NCBI RefSeq assembly: GCF_014161445.1
Contig: NZ_JABBXA010000025.1
Coordinates: forward strand, 1 to 64,000
DNA length: 64,000 nt
Direction: 5' to 3'
DNA from: Microbispora sp. H13382
Lineage (GTDB): Bacteria; Actinomycetota; Actinomycetes; Streptosporangiales; Streptosporangiaceae
Position numbers and translations under genes: made by a program. The notes under the pieces are model-generated. The model had not been told where the DNA came from, made no database searches, and saw nothing but the letters and a program-made list of their open reading frames with translations. Below are positions 23,657-32,871 of this stretch, one piece after another. The first letter of the stretch is position 1, and each line of letters begins with the position of its first letter.

Positions 23657-26038
23657 TCACTCGTCGCGCTTCCGTTCAGGGAGGGGGAAGTTACGGCTGT
23701 CGCCACGCCGAAGCCGGGCGTGATGGCCGTGCACCACGAAATCCAGGGCGGTAGGGCCGTCATCGGCCCGGGTGATCCGCACGCGGGTGGGATCGGCCTC
23801 GACGGCGAGTTCCGCGCCCCGGTAGCGGAGGCACAGCGAGAGCGTGGTGAGCTGTTCGGGGAGCACCGGGTTCAGGTGCAGGCCGTCGGGCCGGGCCTCG
23901 AGGTCGAGGTAACAGCGCTGGACCAGGTCCAGCGTGCCGGCCATGGCGCCCAGGTGGACCCCCTCGGCGGTGGTTCCTCCCTGTACGTCGGTGATGTCGC
24001 CGGTCAGCGTCTCGGTGAAGAACCGCCATGAGCCGGTGCGGTCCGATCGTGCCAGCACCCAGGCGTGCACCACGGCGCTCAGGGTCGAACCATGGCAGGT
24101 GCGGGAGAGGTAGTAGCGGATGGTGCGGCGGGTCAGGCCCGGCGCCGCCGGATAGCCGAGCCGGTCGAGGATCTGCCTCACCTCGCGGGCCGTGAGCAGG
24201 TAGAACAGCATGAGCACGTCGGCCTGCTTCGACGCCCGGTATCGGTTGGGACTGTCGTTGCCGGCCTCCAGCGCCCGGTCCAGCCGCCGCACGCCGCGAT
24301 AGCGATCCCAGTCCAGCTCCGCGAGGTGCTCGTACCCGGTGAACTGACTGATGACGCCATTGTGAAAGTCCACGCGCATCCGCCGGGTGATCTCCTCCCA
24401 GCGCTCGGTCTCCACGTCCGTCAGGCCGAGGCGGCGGCGCAGGTCCTCCCGCGCGCGTCGCGGCATCAGGTCGAGCGCCTGACGGGCGCGCAGCAGCAGC
24501 CACACCGTCATGATGTTGGTGTACGCGTTGTTGTCCAGGCCCGGGGACGCGGCGCCGGGATAGCCGTCGTGGTATTCGTCCGGCCCCATCACGCCCTGGA
24601 TCTCGTAGCGGCCCGACACGGGGTTGAGCCGCGCCAGCGAGGCGAAGAAGCGGGCGATCTCGACCAGGAGGCGGGCGCCCGTCCCGGCGAGGAACTCCAT
24701 GTCGCCGGTGATCGCGTAGTGCTGCCAGGCGTTGTAGGCGATGGCCAGCCCGACGTGCCGCTGCAGGTGAGTGTGGTCGGGTGTCCACCGGCCTGAGCGG
24801 GGGTTGAGGTGGAGCCGTGGGGTCTCGTCGCCGCCGTCGCTGCCGCTCTGCCAGGGGAACATCGCGCCGCGCAGACCCGCGGCGCGGGCGGCCGCCCGCG
24901 CCTCCGGCAGCCGCCGCAGGCGATAGCGAAGCACCCCGCGGGCGATCTCGGGGAACCGCAGGCTCAGCCAGGGCAGCACGAACAGCTCGTCCCAGAACAC
25001 ATGTCCCCGGTACGCCTCGCCGTGCAGGCCACGTGCGGGCACACCCACATCGCGGTCGGCGGTGTGCGGTGAGAGGGTCTGCAGCAGGTGGAAGGTGTTC
25101 AGGCGGATGTCCCGCTGGACGCGCGGGCCCGTCACCTCCAGCCGGGCCCGTTCCCACAGGTCACGCCAGGCGATCTCATGCTGTTCCAGCAGTTCGCCGA
25201 ACCCGGGCGCGAGCTCGGCCCGCCGCAGCGCGGCCGAGGTCACATCGGCGATCGCGAGATCGCGCGATGTGGTGAGCGCCACCGTCTTGACGACCGTGAC
25301 GGGGCGACCCCGTTCCAGCCGCAGCACGCGTGTCTCCATGACGTGATCGTCGTGTCGCTCGACCTCGGGCTCACCTCCGCTGCTCGGAGAGGTGTCGACC
25401 CGCGAGGCCAGGGCGACCTCGATACCGGAGGAGCGGGTCCGCGTGCGCAGCCATGTCAGGGGCTCACGGGTCCCCGTCGCGTGCCGCGTCAGATGGTCGC
25501 CGCGTAGTTCGCGGTATCGGGCCACTCCCGTGTTGGCCACGCGCCCGTCCAGGCCGGAGCGTACGCGGACAGGCCCCGACCAGTTCTCGGCCGTGAAGGT
25601 CGTCTCCAGCGCGGCCAGGTAGGGGTCGGCCATGGAGACCAGGCGGCGCTGCCGTACGGACGTGATACGGCCCTCGGTGTCCCGGAAGCGGATCAGCCGA
25701 TGCAGGACGGCGTGGCGCATGTCCAGCTCCTGCCGATACCGGAGCAGGTCCGCCGTACTGGGTGAGAACCACGCGGAGCCGGGTGTCGCGAAGGTCGTCG
25801 GCAACCAGTTCGGCAGGTTGACCATGTCCTCGTTGGACAGCTGGTGGCCCGCGACGTCCGAGGTGAGCCGGTCGTAGCATCCGGCGACGTACGTCCCCGG
25901 GTAGTGGACGGCGTCGGCCTCGGCTTCGGGTGCCGCACCTCGCGTGGCGAACCGGCCGTTGCCCAGCGTGCACAGCGCCTCGCGCAGTCCCTCGTGACCG
26001 GGATCGAACCCCTCGTAAGCCAGTGACCACGGATCCAC
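23657..26038 (-). CDS. Glycoside hydrolase family 65 protein (disaccharide phosphorylase type), 793 aa
   Basis: GH65 enzymes reversibly phosphorolyse alpha-glucosides such as maltose, trehalose or kojibiose to beta-glucose 1-phosphate. The N-terminal beta-sandwich begins with LREALCTLGNGRFATRGA; the (alpha/alpha)6 barrel has HVFWDELFVLPWL and the catalytic-acid motif VMGPDEYHDGYPGA (Glu of DEY), and KQADVLMLFYLL follows, then a substrate-binding DITDVQGGTTAEGVHLGAMA. The GTG at 26038 has GAGGAG five bases upstream. No beta-phosphoglucomutase gene is adjacent, so the pathway partner lies elsewhere. Which disaccharide is used cannot be told. Confidence 0.9.
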   Translation of the reverse strand: MDPWSLAYEGFDPGHEGLREALCTLGNGRFATRGAAPEAEADAVHYPGTYVAGCYDRLTSDVAGHQLSNEDMVNLPNWLPTTFATPGSAWFSPSTADLLRYRQELDMRHAVLHRLIRFRDTEGRITSVRQRRLVSMADPYLAALETTFTAENWSGPVRVRSGLDGRVANTGVARYRELRGDHLTRHATGTREPLTWLRTRTRSSGIEVALASRVDTSPSSGGEPEVERHDDHVMETRVLRLERGRPVTVVKTVALTTSRDLAIADVTSAALRRAELAPGFGELLEQHEIAWRDLWERARLEVTGPRVQRDIRLNTFHLLQTLSPHTADRDVGVPARGLHGEAYRGHVFWDELFVLPWLSLRFPEIARGVLRYRLRRLPEARAAARAAGLRGAMFPWQSGSDGGDETPRLHLNPRSGRWTPDHTHLQRHVGLAIAYNAWQHYAITGDMEFLAGTGARLLVEIARFFASLARLNPVSGRYEIQGVMGPDEYHDGYPGAASPGLDNNAYTNIMTVWLLLRARQALDLMPRRAREDLRRRLGLTDVETERWEEITRRMRVDFHNGVISQFTGYEHLAELDWDRYRGVRRLDRALEAGNDSPNRYRASKQADVLMLFYLLTAREVRQILDRLGYPAAPGLTRRTIRYYLSRTCHGSTLSAVVHAWVLARSDRTGSWRFFTETLTGDITDVQGGTTAEGVHLGAMAGTLDLVQRCYLDLEARPDGLHLNPVLPEQLTTLSLCLRYRGAELAVEADPTRVRITRADDGPTALDFVVHGHHARLRRGDSRNFPLPERKRDE

Positions 26039-26141
26039 CGCAGCTCCTCTCGGATCTGCCCCGGTCGATCCGGGTGGGGTCCGGACAGTGCCCGGCCCCC
26101 GATGACGGGTTCATCGCGGCGCCTCCCGGGTCGGCGCCGCA

Positions 26142-26429
26142 TTACGTCTCGGCCGTGTCCCCCGCTTCCCCGGTCCGGGAAGGCTCCTCGATCAGGCCGA
26201 GAGTGTCCTGCTCGTTACGGTGCAGGATCACTCTGTTGATCGCCTCGATCATCTCCTGCCTGGTGTAGGCGCCCTCCGGGATCTCGTTCAGGTGCGCGAG
26301 CATGTCGGCGGTCAGGTACAGACGCGCCGACGCGTTCGCGTAGACATCCCGGACCGCGACCGTTTCACGTTCGCGGTATACCTCGTCGAGCACCTGCCGC
26401 ATCTCGTCCTGGAAAACGTGACTGGGCAT
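26142..26429 (-). CDS. Small conserved-looking helical protein (95 aa), function unknown
   Basis: Not recognised. The ATG at 26429 starts MPSHVFQDEMRQVLDEVYRE; the protein is mainly helical and acidic at the end (IEEPSRTGEAGDTAET). A broken paralogue lies at 32872-33040 (MPDQLFPDEVRQVPDEVYRD), which shows that the reading frame is real and was duplicated. The gene is divergent from PEP synthase, and a DosR-like box (26514-26527) lies 85 bp upstream. Both copies sit next to central-metabolism operons of the dormancy island. Confidence 0.65.
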   Translation of the reverse strand: MPSHVFQDEMRQVLDEVYRERETVAVRDVYANASARLYLTADMLAHLNEIPEGAYTRQEMIEAINRVILHRNEQDTLGLIEEPSRTGEAGDTAET

Positions 26430-26513
26430 CTCGCGTATCCACCCCCTGATCCTTGGCTCCGTACCCACGGACCGATGTGATTTCACTTCGACTGGACGAG
26501 CCTCCGGCAGGGC

Positions 26514-26527
26514 GGGACGTTCGTCCG
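26514..26527. promoter_or_regulatory. DosR/DevR-like box (GGGAC-GTTC-GTCCG)
   Basis: Nine of ten arm positions match the palindromic core GGGAC-N4-GTCCC of DosR sites. It lies between the divergent 95-aa gene (start 26429) and ppsA (start 26617), at about 85-90 bp from each. A weaker half-match, GGGACTTCCGTAGT, occurs at 26582-26595. Confidence 0.5.
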
Positions 26528-26616
26528 CGGGCAGGAGACCAAGTTCCCTACCTCGCCGGCTGCGCGAGGCACAGGGTGGGAGGGACTTCCGTAGTCGACA
26601 TGTAGCGGGGTGGGCC

Positions 26617-29049
26617 ATGTCGCGGTTGGTCAAGTGGTTCGCCGAGCTGGGCCGGACGGACGTCGGCCTCGTGGGCGGCAAGAACGCGGGCCTGGGAGAA
26701 CTGACGCGCAACCTGGCCCGAGCGGGGGTTCGCGTGCCGGAGGGCTTCGCCCTCACCGCCGAGGCATACCGCCAGTTCATCCAGGTGAACGGGCTGAACG
26801 AAGTGATCGCTGAGCACATCGGCCGCCTGCGCGGGGGGACTGATCTGCCGGAGGTCGGCCATGCGATACGGGACGCCATCCTGGCGGCCGAACTTCCGGC
26901 GGCGGTCACGGCAGCCGTCGAGCAGGCGTACGGTGAGCTGGCCGATCGCCTGGGCACCATCGACCCGGATGTCGCGGTGCGGAGCAGCGCGACAGCGGAA
27001 GACCTGCCGGAGGCCAGCTTCGCCGGGCAGTTGGAGAGTTTCCTCAACGTCAGCGGTGTGGCGGCGTTGCTCGGCGCCTGTCTTCGCTGTTACGCGTCCC
27101 TGTTCACCGACCGGGCGATCAGTTACCGGGAGGACAGCGGGTTCGGTCACCTGGACGTCGCCCTGTCGGTCGGGGTGCAGCGCATGGTCCGCTCCGACCT
27201 GGGCGCCGCCGGAGTGATGTTCTCGATCGACACCGAGACCGGTTTCCCCCGCTCGGTCCTGATCGACGCCTCCTGGGGGCTGGGCGAGACGGTGGTCGGC
27301 GGCAGGGTGGATCCCGACGAGTACGTGGTGTTCAAGCCGCTCCTTGGCGACCCGGGCCTGTTCCCCATCGTGTCGAAGACCCGGGGGCGGAAGGAGCGCA
27401 AGGTGGTCTACGACTCCGCGGGAGGAACGCGCCAGCTCGACACCACGGAGGATGAGGCGGTCCGGTACGCGCTGGACGAGGAGGAGATCCTGCTGCTGGC
27501 CCGGTGGGCCACCACGGTGGAGGGCCACTACGGCACCCCGATGGACATGGAATGGGCCAAGGACGGCAGGACCGGCGAGATCTTCCTCGTCCAGGCCCGC
27601 CCGGAGACCGTCCAGAGGCGCCGGGAGGCGTCCCTGCTGCGCACCTACCGCATCCGCGACGCCGGTGAGCCGATGGTCGAGCCGCTGGTGAAGGGGCTGG
27701 CCATCGGAGACGCGATAGCGGCAGGGCCGGTGTGCAACCTGACCAGCGCGGCGGAGATCGACCGGTTCGTGGACGGATCGGTGCTCGTCACCAAGATCAC
27801 CGACCCCGACTGGGAACCGATCATGAAGAGGGCCGCGGCGATCGTCACCGACCACGGCGGCCGCACGTCCCACGCGGCCATCGTCAGTCGCGAGCTCGGC
27901 GTCCCCGCGATCATCGGCACCGGCGACGCGACCACCCTGCTCGGTGACGGCATGACGGTGACCGTCTCCTGCGCGGAGGGCGACGAGGGCTTCGTCTACG
28001 AGGGCCTGCGCGACTACGAGGACGAGGAGATCAGCCTGGAGGACATCCCGGCCACCAGGACCAGGGTCATGCTCAACCTGGCCAACCCCGCCGCGGCCTT
28101 CCGCTGGTGGCGGCTGCCCGCCGACGGCGTCGGCCTGGCCCGGATGGAGTTCATCGTCAACAACCACGTCAAGATCCACCCCATGGCCCTCGTGCACCCC
28201 GGCCGCGTCGACGAGGACGCCCGCCGCAGGATCACCGAGCTCACCCGGGGCTACGACGACCTGACCGAGTACTTCGTCGAGCGGCTGGCCCACGGCATCG
28301 CCCGCATCGCCGCCTCCCGCTGGCCCGACCCGGTGATCGTACGAATGAGCGACTTCAAGACCAACGAGTACGCCCGGCTCGTCGGCGGGCGGCGGTTCGA
28401 ACCCCACGAGGAGAACCCGATGCTCGGGTGGCGCGGGGCCAGCCGCTACTACACGGAGGGCTACCGGGAGGGCTTCGCCCTCGAATGCCGTGCCATCCGC
28501 CGGGTGCGGGAGCGCATCGGACTCACCAACGTCATCGTGATGATCCCGTTCTGCCGTACGGTCGAGGAGGCCGACCGGGTCCTGCGGGTCATGGCCGAGG
28601 AGAACCTGGGGCGGGGCCGAGACGGCCTGGAGGTCTACGCCATGGCCGAGATCCCGGCCAACATCATCCTGGCCGAGGAGTTCGCCGACCGCTTCGACGG
28701 GTTCTCCATCGGCAGCAACGACCTCACCCAGCTCACCCTCGGGGTCGACCGGGACTCCGCCGAGCTGGCGCACCTGTTCGACGAACGCAATCCCGCCCTC
28801 ACCCGCAGCATCGAGCACCTCATCTCGGCCGCGCACGCGAAGAGGCGCAAGGTCGGGCTCTGCGGGCAACGGCCCAGCGACGACCCGGACTTCGCCCGGT
28901 TCCTGGTCGAGGCGGGCATCGACTCGATCTCCGTCGCACCCGACAGCTTCTTCTCGGTGAAGGAGAACGTCGCCGCGGCCGAGCGCGGACGGGAGCGCCG
29001 GGAACCTGCCCCGGCCGTCCGCGGAGCGCAGTCGCGGCCGCCGGCCTGA
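26617..29049 (+). CDS. ppsA: Phosphoenolpyruvate synthase (810 aa)
   Basis: Converts pyruvate, ATP and water to PEP, AMP and phosphate, the entry to gluconeogenesis. The order is an N-terminal ATP-grasp domain (LVGGKNAGLGELTRNL at residues ~19-34, then AVRSSATAEDLPEASFAGQ), the swivelling phosphohistidine domain (GGRTSHAAIVSRELGVPAII, catalytic His near residue 420) and a PEP-binding barrel with SIGSNDLTQLTLGVDRDS and the catalytic Cys in VGLCGQRPSD. The length is normal for the family. It is divergent from the 95-aa gene, with a DosR-like box between them. PEP synthase is a sensible function when sugars are scarce during dormancy. Confidence 0.95.
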   Translation: MSRLVKWFAELGRTDVGLVGGKNAGLGELTRNLARAGVRVPEGFALTAEAYRQFIQVNGLNEVIAEHIGRLRGGTDLPEVGHAIRDAILAAELPAAVTAAVEQAYGELADRLGTIDPDVAVRSSATAEDLPEASFAGQLESFLNVSGVAALLGACLRCYASLFTDRAISYREDSGFGHLDVALSVGVQRMVRSDLGAAGVMFSIDTETGFPRSVLIDASWGLGETVVGGRVDPDEYVVFKPLLGDPGLFPIVSKTRGRKERKVVYDSAGGTRQLDTTEDEAVRYALDEEEILLLARWATTVEGHYGTPMDMEWAKDGRTGEIFLVQARPETVQRRREASLLRTYRIRDAGEPMVEPLVKGLAIGDAIAAGPVCNLTSAAEIDRFVDGSVLVTKITDPDWEPIMKRAAAIVTDHGGRTSHAAIVSRELGVPAIIGTGDATTLLGDGMTVTVSCAEGDEGFVYEGLRDYEDEEISLEDIPATRTRVMLNLANPAAAFRWWRLPADGVGLARMEFIVNNHVKIHPMALVHPGRVDEDARRRITELTRGYDDLTEYFVERLAHGIARIAASRWPDPVIVRMSDFKTNEYARLVGGRRFEPHEENPMLGWRGASRYYTEGYREGFALECRAIRRVRERIGLTNVIVMIPFCRTVEEADRVLRVMAEENLGRGRDGLEVYAMAEIPANIILAEEFADRFDGFSIGSNDLTQLTLGVDRDSAELAHLFDERNPALTRSIEHLISAAHAKRRKVGLCGQRPSDDPDFARFLVEAGIDSISVAPDSFFSVKENVAAAERGRERREPAPAVRGAQSRPPA

Positions 29050-29101
29050 CGAGTGCCGGCGTCCCGTGCCGTCGCCCGGCGGCCCGCGTGCAGGACGCCG
29101 G

Positions 29102-29908
29102 TCAGACGCTGGGCGTGATGAGCCCGTAGTGGCCGTCGTAGCGGTGGTAGACGACGTTGCCCCGGCCCGTCCGCCTGTCGGCGAAGAACACGAAGGGCAG
29201 ACCGCTCGTCTCCAGCCGCGCCGTGGCCTCCTCCACCGTGTGAACCGGTGCGGGCGTGGTGCTGACGGTGAGCGGTACGGACACCGGGCCCAGACCATCG
29301 GGACGGGGTGACACCTGCGCCAGCCGGTATCCCTCTCCGCTGCGGTAGATGACGCTGTCCTGACGGGTGTCCACCTCCCGGAACAGGTGGAAGTCGTAGT
29401 CGAGCTGCTCCATGTCGAAGGCGGCCTCGTCCGGGGTCGCCCAGGCGAGTTCGTACGCCTTGTGCCGTACGACCTGCCGCTCGCCGGATGGCCGGGGGAA
29501 GTAGGGCAGCGGGTGGCGAGGCGGGCTCGACCGCCGCCACTCCTGGTCGACGTCCAGGGGATATCGCCCGCGCAGGTCCTCCCAGTCCCGGGACGTACGG
29601 CGCAGCCGGGTCCGGAGCCTGTCCTCCAGGAGGCGGATGGCCTGGTGCATGTGCTCCCCGACCGCCTGGGCCCGGACGAGCCGGCCGTTCACGTCGAGGT
29701 TGGCCTGGGCGACGCAGGGACGGGGGACGGCCGGGTCGGCCGAGACGCCGAGCTTCACCCGGGCGTAGAGCACCGGTTCGTGCGCGAGCGCGGTGAGGCC
29801 CGCGACCGTCTCGCGGGCCTCGTCGGCCGAACCGGCCGGGACCGATCCCCGGGTCTCCACCTGTACCTCGGAAGGATCGAGCGCGCTCCCCGGAGAACGG
29901 CGGTCCAT
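29102..29908 (-). CDS. Ribosome hibernation factor, HPF/RafH type with duplicated C-terminal domain (268 aa)
   Basis: Binds and protects idle ribosomes. The N-terminal ~100 residues are an HPF/RaiA-like beta-alpha domain (YARVKLGVSADPAVPRPCVA, then AQAVGEHMHQAIRLLEDRLR). Two sigma-54-modulation-type C-terminal domains follow: residues ~145-200 (VVRHKAYELAWATPDEAAFD, DFHLFREVDTRQDSVIYRSG) and ~205-268 (VEEATARLETSGLPFVFFAD, NVVYHRYDGHYGLI). This two-CTD layout is that of mycobacterial RafH (Rv0079, a DosR target). The ribosome binding site is exceptional (see 29912-29922). The CBS gene follows upstream on the same strand. Confidence 0.85.
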   Translation of the reverse strand: MDRRSPGSALDPSEVQVETRGSVPAGSADEARETVAGLTALAHEPVLYARVKLGVSADPAVPRPCVAQANLDVNGRLVRAQAVGEHMHQAIRLLEDRLRTRLRRTSRDWEDLRGRYPLDVDQEWRRSSPPRHPLPYFPRPSGERQVVRHKAYELAWATPDEAAFDMEQLDYDFHLFREVDTRQDSVIYRSGEGYRLAQVSPRPDGLGPVSVPLTVSTTPAPVHTVEEATARLETSGLPFVFFADRRTGRGNVVYHRYDGHYGLITPSV

Positions 29909-29911
29909 ACC

Positions 29912-29922
29912 GGATCACCTCC
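29912..29922 (-). promoter_or_regulatory. Extended Shine-Dalgarno of the hibernation-factor gene (11-base anti-SD complement)
   Basis: On the minus strand the bases read GGAGGTGATCC, complementary to the whole exposed 3' end of 16S rRNA (GGATCACCTCC), nine bases from GGAGG to the ATG. Other genes here use four to eight matching bases. Confidence 0.7.
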
Positions 29923-30009
29923 GCCATCGGCCGCGTCGTCGGCCTGGTTCCAGTCCTGCACTGCGTCGCCCAGCTCAACTCCGGTCAGCGGGGGTGCGGC
30001 CGCCGGCGG

Positions 30010-30444
30010 TCAGTCGAGCGCGTAGACGCGGTGGACGAACTCCGCGAGCTTGCTGTCCGGCAGCTCCTTGGCCAGATCCGCCTCGCTGATGATGCCGACC
30101 AGACGATGACGCTCGATCACAGGCAGGCGCTTGATGTGGTGCTCCTCCATCGCGAACAGCGCCTCCTCCACGCTGGCGTCGGCATCGACCCACACCAGGC
30201 CACGGGCCAGTTCGCCGGCGGTCGTCCGGTCGATGTCCATGCCGTGCGCGCAGCACATGACCACGATGTCGCGGTCGGTGATGATCCCCTTGAGCCGGTC
30301 GTCGTCCCCGCAGATGGGCAACGCACCGACTCCCAGGTCGGCCATCATCTGCGTGGCGGTACGCAGCGTTTCGTGTTCACCGATGCACTGAACGCCTTCG
30401 TGCATCACGTCCCGTGCCTTCTTGCCCATATCCGTTACGCTCAT
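30010..30444 (-). CDS. CBS-pair protein, Hrp1-like (144 aa)
   Basis: Two CBS motifs fill the protein: residues ~8-65 ([20 protein letters not shown], ending [12 protein letters not shown]) and ~75-140 ([20 protein letters not shown], ending [16 protein letters not shown]). This matches Hrp1 (Rv2626c), a highly expressed DosR-regulon protein. The ATG at 30444 is preferred over a GTG at 30459 because GGGGG lies five bases upstream. A half-conserved DosR-like site (GTCCC at 30474-30478, ATGAC at 30465-30469) is ~20 bp from the start. Adenine nucleotide sensing is the usual guess, unproven. Confidence 0.85.
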   Translation of the reverse strand: MSVTDMGKKARDVMHEGVQCIGEHETLRTATQMMADLGVGALPICGDDDRLKGIITDRDIVVMCCAHGMDIDRTTAGELARGLVWVDADASVEEALFAMEEHHIKRLPVIERHRLVGIISEADLAKELPDSKLAEFVHRVYALD

Positions 30445-30500
30445 CGGTGCCCCCGACACACTCGATGACTCGCGTCCCGGCTCTTATACCCACCCTGGCC

Positions 30501-30645
30501 ATGAGCAGTAGCCGACGCCGTCTCGGCATTGCCATCGTGCGGCAGTACGAGCGAGGTGTGGTGTTCCGGCTCGGCAGGGTCCGCGACGTCCGCGATCCCG
30601 GTGTGCGGTTCATGATCCCCATGGTCGACCGCGGAAGGTGGGCCT
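30501..30645 (+). pseudogene. N-terminal stub of an SPFH/stomatin gene
   Basis: From the ATG at 30501 the sequence encodes [20 protein letters not shown], then [20 protein letters not shown] and MVDR, the start of stomatin/band-7 proteins (normally [11 protein letters not shown]...GPGLxxIIPxVDR). After the MVDR motif the sequence becomes unrelated Arg/Gly-rich coding and stops at ~30698. The SPFH domain proper is missing, so this is a truncated relic. The stub lies in a 481-bp gap that otherwise holds only a DosR-like box. Confidence 0.7.
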
Positions 30646-30698
30646 CCGCACGGAATCGCGGCGGAGGGCGAGGCGCTGTCCGCCGGATCCGCGGCTGA

Positions 30699-30712
30699 GG
30701 GACTTTCGTCCC
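30699..30712. promoter_or_regulatory. DosR/DevR-like box (GGGAC-TTTC-GTCCC)
   Basis: All ten arm positions match the GGGAC-N4-GTCCC core, and the TTTC spacer is like that of mycobacterial DosR sites (GGGACTTTNGTCCC). It lies 214 bp upstream of rtcB, just after the stomatin stub, and is the best such match in the window. Confidence 0.65.
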
Positions 30713-30925
30713 GTCCATCAGGGTCGATGGCTGGCGGACCGCTCCACCTGAACAGGCGGAGGATCGAAACAGAGGCCCGCAGCAGACAAGCGGTCATCAA
30801 GGGCTCCACGTCCGATACGCATCAGGCGCCCCGTTGGTTGTGCAGGTGTGCATGTCCGCACCAGCCCGAAATCCGGGCCGGATTCGCACAGGCCGCGGGA
30901 CGTCGCAACCGCGTGAGATCAGGTA

Positions 30926-32323
30926 ATGAAGCTTGTACAGGAGACGCCCTTCCGATTCCGGATCGAGCGGCAGGCGCCGATGCGGGTGCCGGGAGTCGTG
31001 TTCGTCTCCCGGGACCTGATGCCCGAGGAGCAGGCCCTTCAGCAGGTCGTCAATGTGGCTACCCTGCCCGGCATCGTCGGCGCCTCCTACGGCATGCCCG
31101 ACCTGCACTGGGGGTACGGCTTCGCCATCGGAGGCGTGGCCGCCACGGACGTGTCGGCGGGCGGAGTGGTCTCCCCCGGGGGCGTGGGGTTCGACATCTC
31201 CTGCGGGGTGCGTCTGCTGGCCGCCGACCTGCACCGTGAAGCACTCGTGCCCGTCATGGAGCGGCTGATGGACGCCCTGGACGCGGCCACACCCCGCGGA
31301 CCGGGCCCGGGCGGAGTATGGCGTCTGCCGGGCCCCGCCCAGCTCGACCAGGTGCTGCGCGAAGGAGCGCGCTTCGCCGTACGCGCGGGGCACGGCGAGG
31401 CTCACGATCTGGACCGCTGTGAGGATCAGGGAGCCGTGGCCGACGCCGACCCCGGCCAGGTCGGCACGCGAGCGGTGGAACGAGGTCTGGTCCAGGTCGG
31501 CAGCCTCGGCTCCGGCAACCACTTCCTGGAGGTCCAGGCGGTCGAGGAGATTTACGACGAGGCGGTGGCGACCGCGTTCGGTCTGCGGCCAGGCCAGGTG
31601 TGCGTGATGATCCACTGCGGGTCGCGCGGTCTGGGACATCAAATCTGCACCGACCACGTCCGCGCGATGGACAAGGCCATGATCAGCTATGGCATCCGCG
31701 TGCCGGACCGGCAGCTGGCCTGCGTCCCGGTGGACTCGCCGGAAGGCCGCGGCTACCTGGGCGCGATGGCCGCGGCGGCCAACTACGGCCGGGCCAACCG
31801 GCAACTGCTGACCGAGGCGGCCCGGCGGGCGTTCCGTCAGGTCGCCGGTGCCACCTTGGCCCTGGTCTACGACGTGTCACACAACCTGGCCAAGGTGGAA
31901 GAACACGACGGGAAGCGCCTGTGCGTGCACCGCAAGGGCGCCACCCGCGCGCTCCCGCCCCACCATCCCGACCTGCCCGCCGATCTGGCGCCGTTCGGTC
32001 AGCCCGTGTTCATCCCCGGCACCATGGGCACCGCCTCCTACGTGCTCACCGGCGTGCCCGGCGGGCAGGCCTTCCACTCCACCTGTCACGGTGCCGGCCG
32101 CGTCCAGAGCCGCCACCAGGCCGCGCGCTCCACCAGAGGACGGGAACTGCGGACGTGGCTGGAGGGCAGGGGCATCGCCGTGCGCGGATCCTCGTGGCGC
32201 GGCCTGTCCGAGGAGAAGCCGGACGCATACAAGGACGTGGACGCAGTGGTCACCGCAAGCGTCGGAGCCGGGCTCTGCCGCAGGGTCGCGCGGCTCGTCC
32301 CACTCGGCGTGGTGAAGGGCTGA
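30926..32323 (+). CDS. rtcB: RtcB-type RNA ligase (465 aa)
   Basis: Joins 2',3'-cyclic phosphate or 3'-phosphate RNA ends to 5'-OH ends using GTP and Mn2+. Metal and active-site motifs are present: [27 protein letters not shown] (metal-binding Cys), [24 protein letters not shown], and the guanylylated histidine in TCHGAGR. The length is slightly shorter than the ~480 aa norm but complete. Archease follows after four bases. M. tuberculosis has the same pair, Rv2631/Rv2630, in the DosR regulon, so RNA repair in dormancy is a fair inference. Confidence 0.95.
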   Translation: MKLVQETPFRFRIERQAPMRVPGVVFVSRDLMPEEQALQQVVNVATLPGIVGASYGMPDLHWGYGFAIGGVAATDVSAGGVVSPGGVGFDISCGVRLLAADLHREALVPVMERLMDALDAATPRGPGPGGVWRLPGPAQLDQVLREGARFAVRAGHGEAHDLDRCEDQGAVADADPGQVGTRAVERGLVQVGSLGSGNHFLEVQAVEEIYDEAVATAFGLRPGQVCVMIHCGSRGLGHQICTDHVRAMDKAMISYGIRVPDRQLACVPVDSPEGRGYLGAMAAAANYGRANRQLLTEAARRAFRQVAGATLALVYDVSHNLAKVEEHDGKRLCVHRKGATRALPPHHPDLPADLAPFGQPVFIPGTMGTASYVLTGVPGGQAFHSTCHGAGRVQSRHQAARSTRGRELRTWLEGRGIAVRGSSWRGLSEEKPDAYKDVDAVVTASVGAGLCRRVARLVPLGVVKG

Positions 32324-32327
32324 CCCG

Positions 32328-32774
32328 GTGGCCCGGCCCGACGGCGGTAAAGACCCGATCAGCGGGCGCGGCCACCGCTCGCTCCCCCACACCGCCGACG
32401 TCCGCCTCGAGGCATGGGCGCCCACCGTCGCGGAATGTGTCGCCGAGGCCGTCCGCGCCGTGATCGGCGGCTTCGCCGACCTCAGCCGGGCCGAGCGTCA
32501 CAGCACGCGTACGCTCCACGTCGGCCCGGCCCCACCCGAGGAGCAGCTCCTGACAGTGCTCGACGAGGTGATCTATCAGATGGACACGGCAGCCCGCGTC
32601 CCCTGCGAGATCGAAGCGCACGAGGACGAGGCAGGACTGTGGCTGACCCTGGGCATGACCGACGTGGCGGCCGTCCCCCAGATCGGCGCGGTGCCCAAGG
32701 CCGTCGCACTCCACGGCCTGCGTTTCGATCACGGACCGCACGGATGGGTCTGCACCGTGACCTTGGACGTGTAG
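32328..32774 (+). CDS. Archease, RtcB cofactor (148 aa)
   Basis: Archease speeds RtcB guanylylation and broadens its nucleotide use. Family features are the N-terminal SLPHTADVRLEAWAPTVAEC with the conserved HTAD, the middle LLTVLDEVIYQMDTAARVPC, and a C-terminal KAVALHGLRFDHGPHGWVCT with a final VTLDV, which normally carries the Ca-binding acid. The GTG start is four bases after the rtcB stop. The pairing makes the function secure. Confidence 0.92.
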   Translation: MARPDGGKDPISGRGHRSLPHTADVRLEAWAPTVAECVAEAVRAVIGGFADLSRAERHSTRTLHVGPAPPEEQLLTVLDEVIYQMDTAARVPCEIEAHEDEAGLWLTLGMTDVAAVPQIGAVPKAVALHGLRFDHGPHGWVCTVTLDV

Positions 32775-32871
32775 ACAACCGACACTCACCGTCGTCCAGC
32801 ACTTCCTGTCCGATCCGCACATTGCGCCTATCTGTGGGTAAGGACGCCAGGGTTAGAGGGTGAACAGCGAG

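Noticed and set aside
26582-26595. GGGACTTCCGTAGT as a second DosR-like box before ppsA
   Set aside because: Only the left arm and GT of the right arm match; kept as a weak half-site, not a feature.
26548-29298. 916-codon minus-strand open frame opposite ppsA
   Set aside because: ppsA on the plus strand has all catalytic motifs; the opposite frame gives no domain and spans into the hibernation-factor gene.
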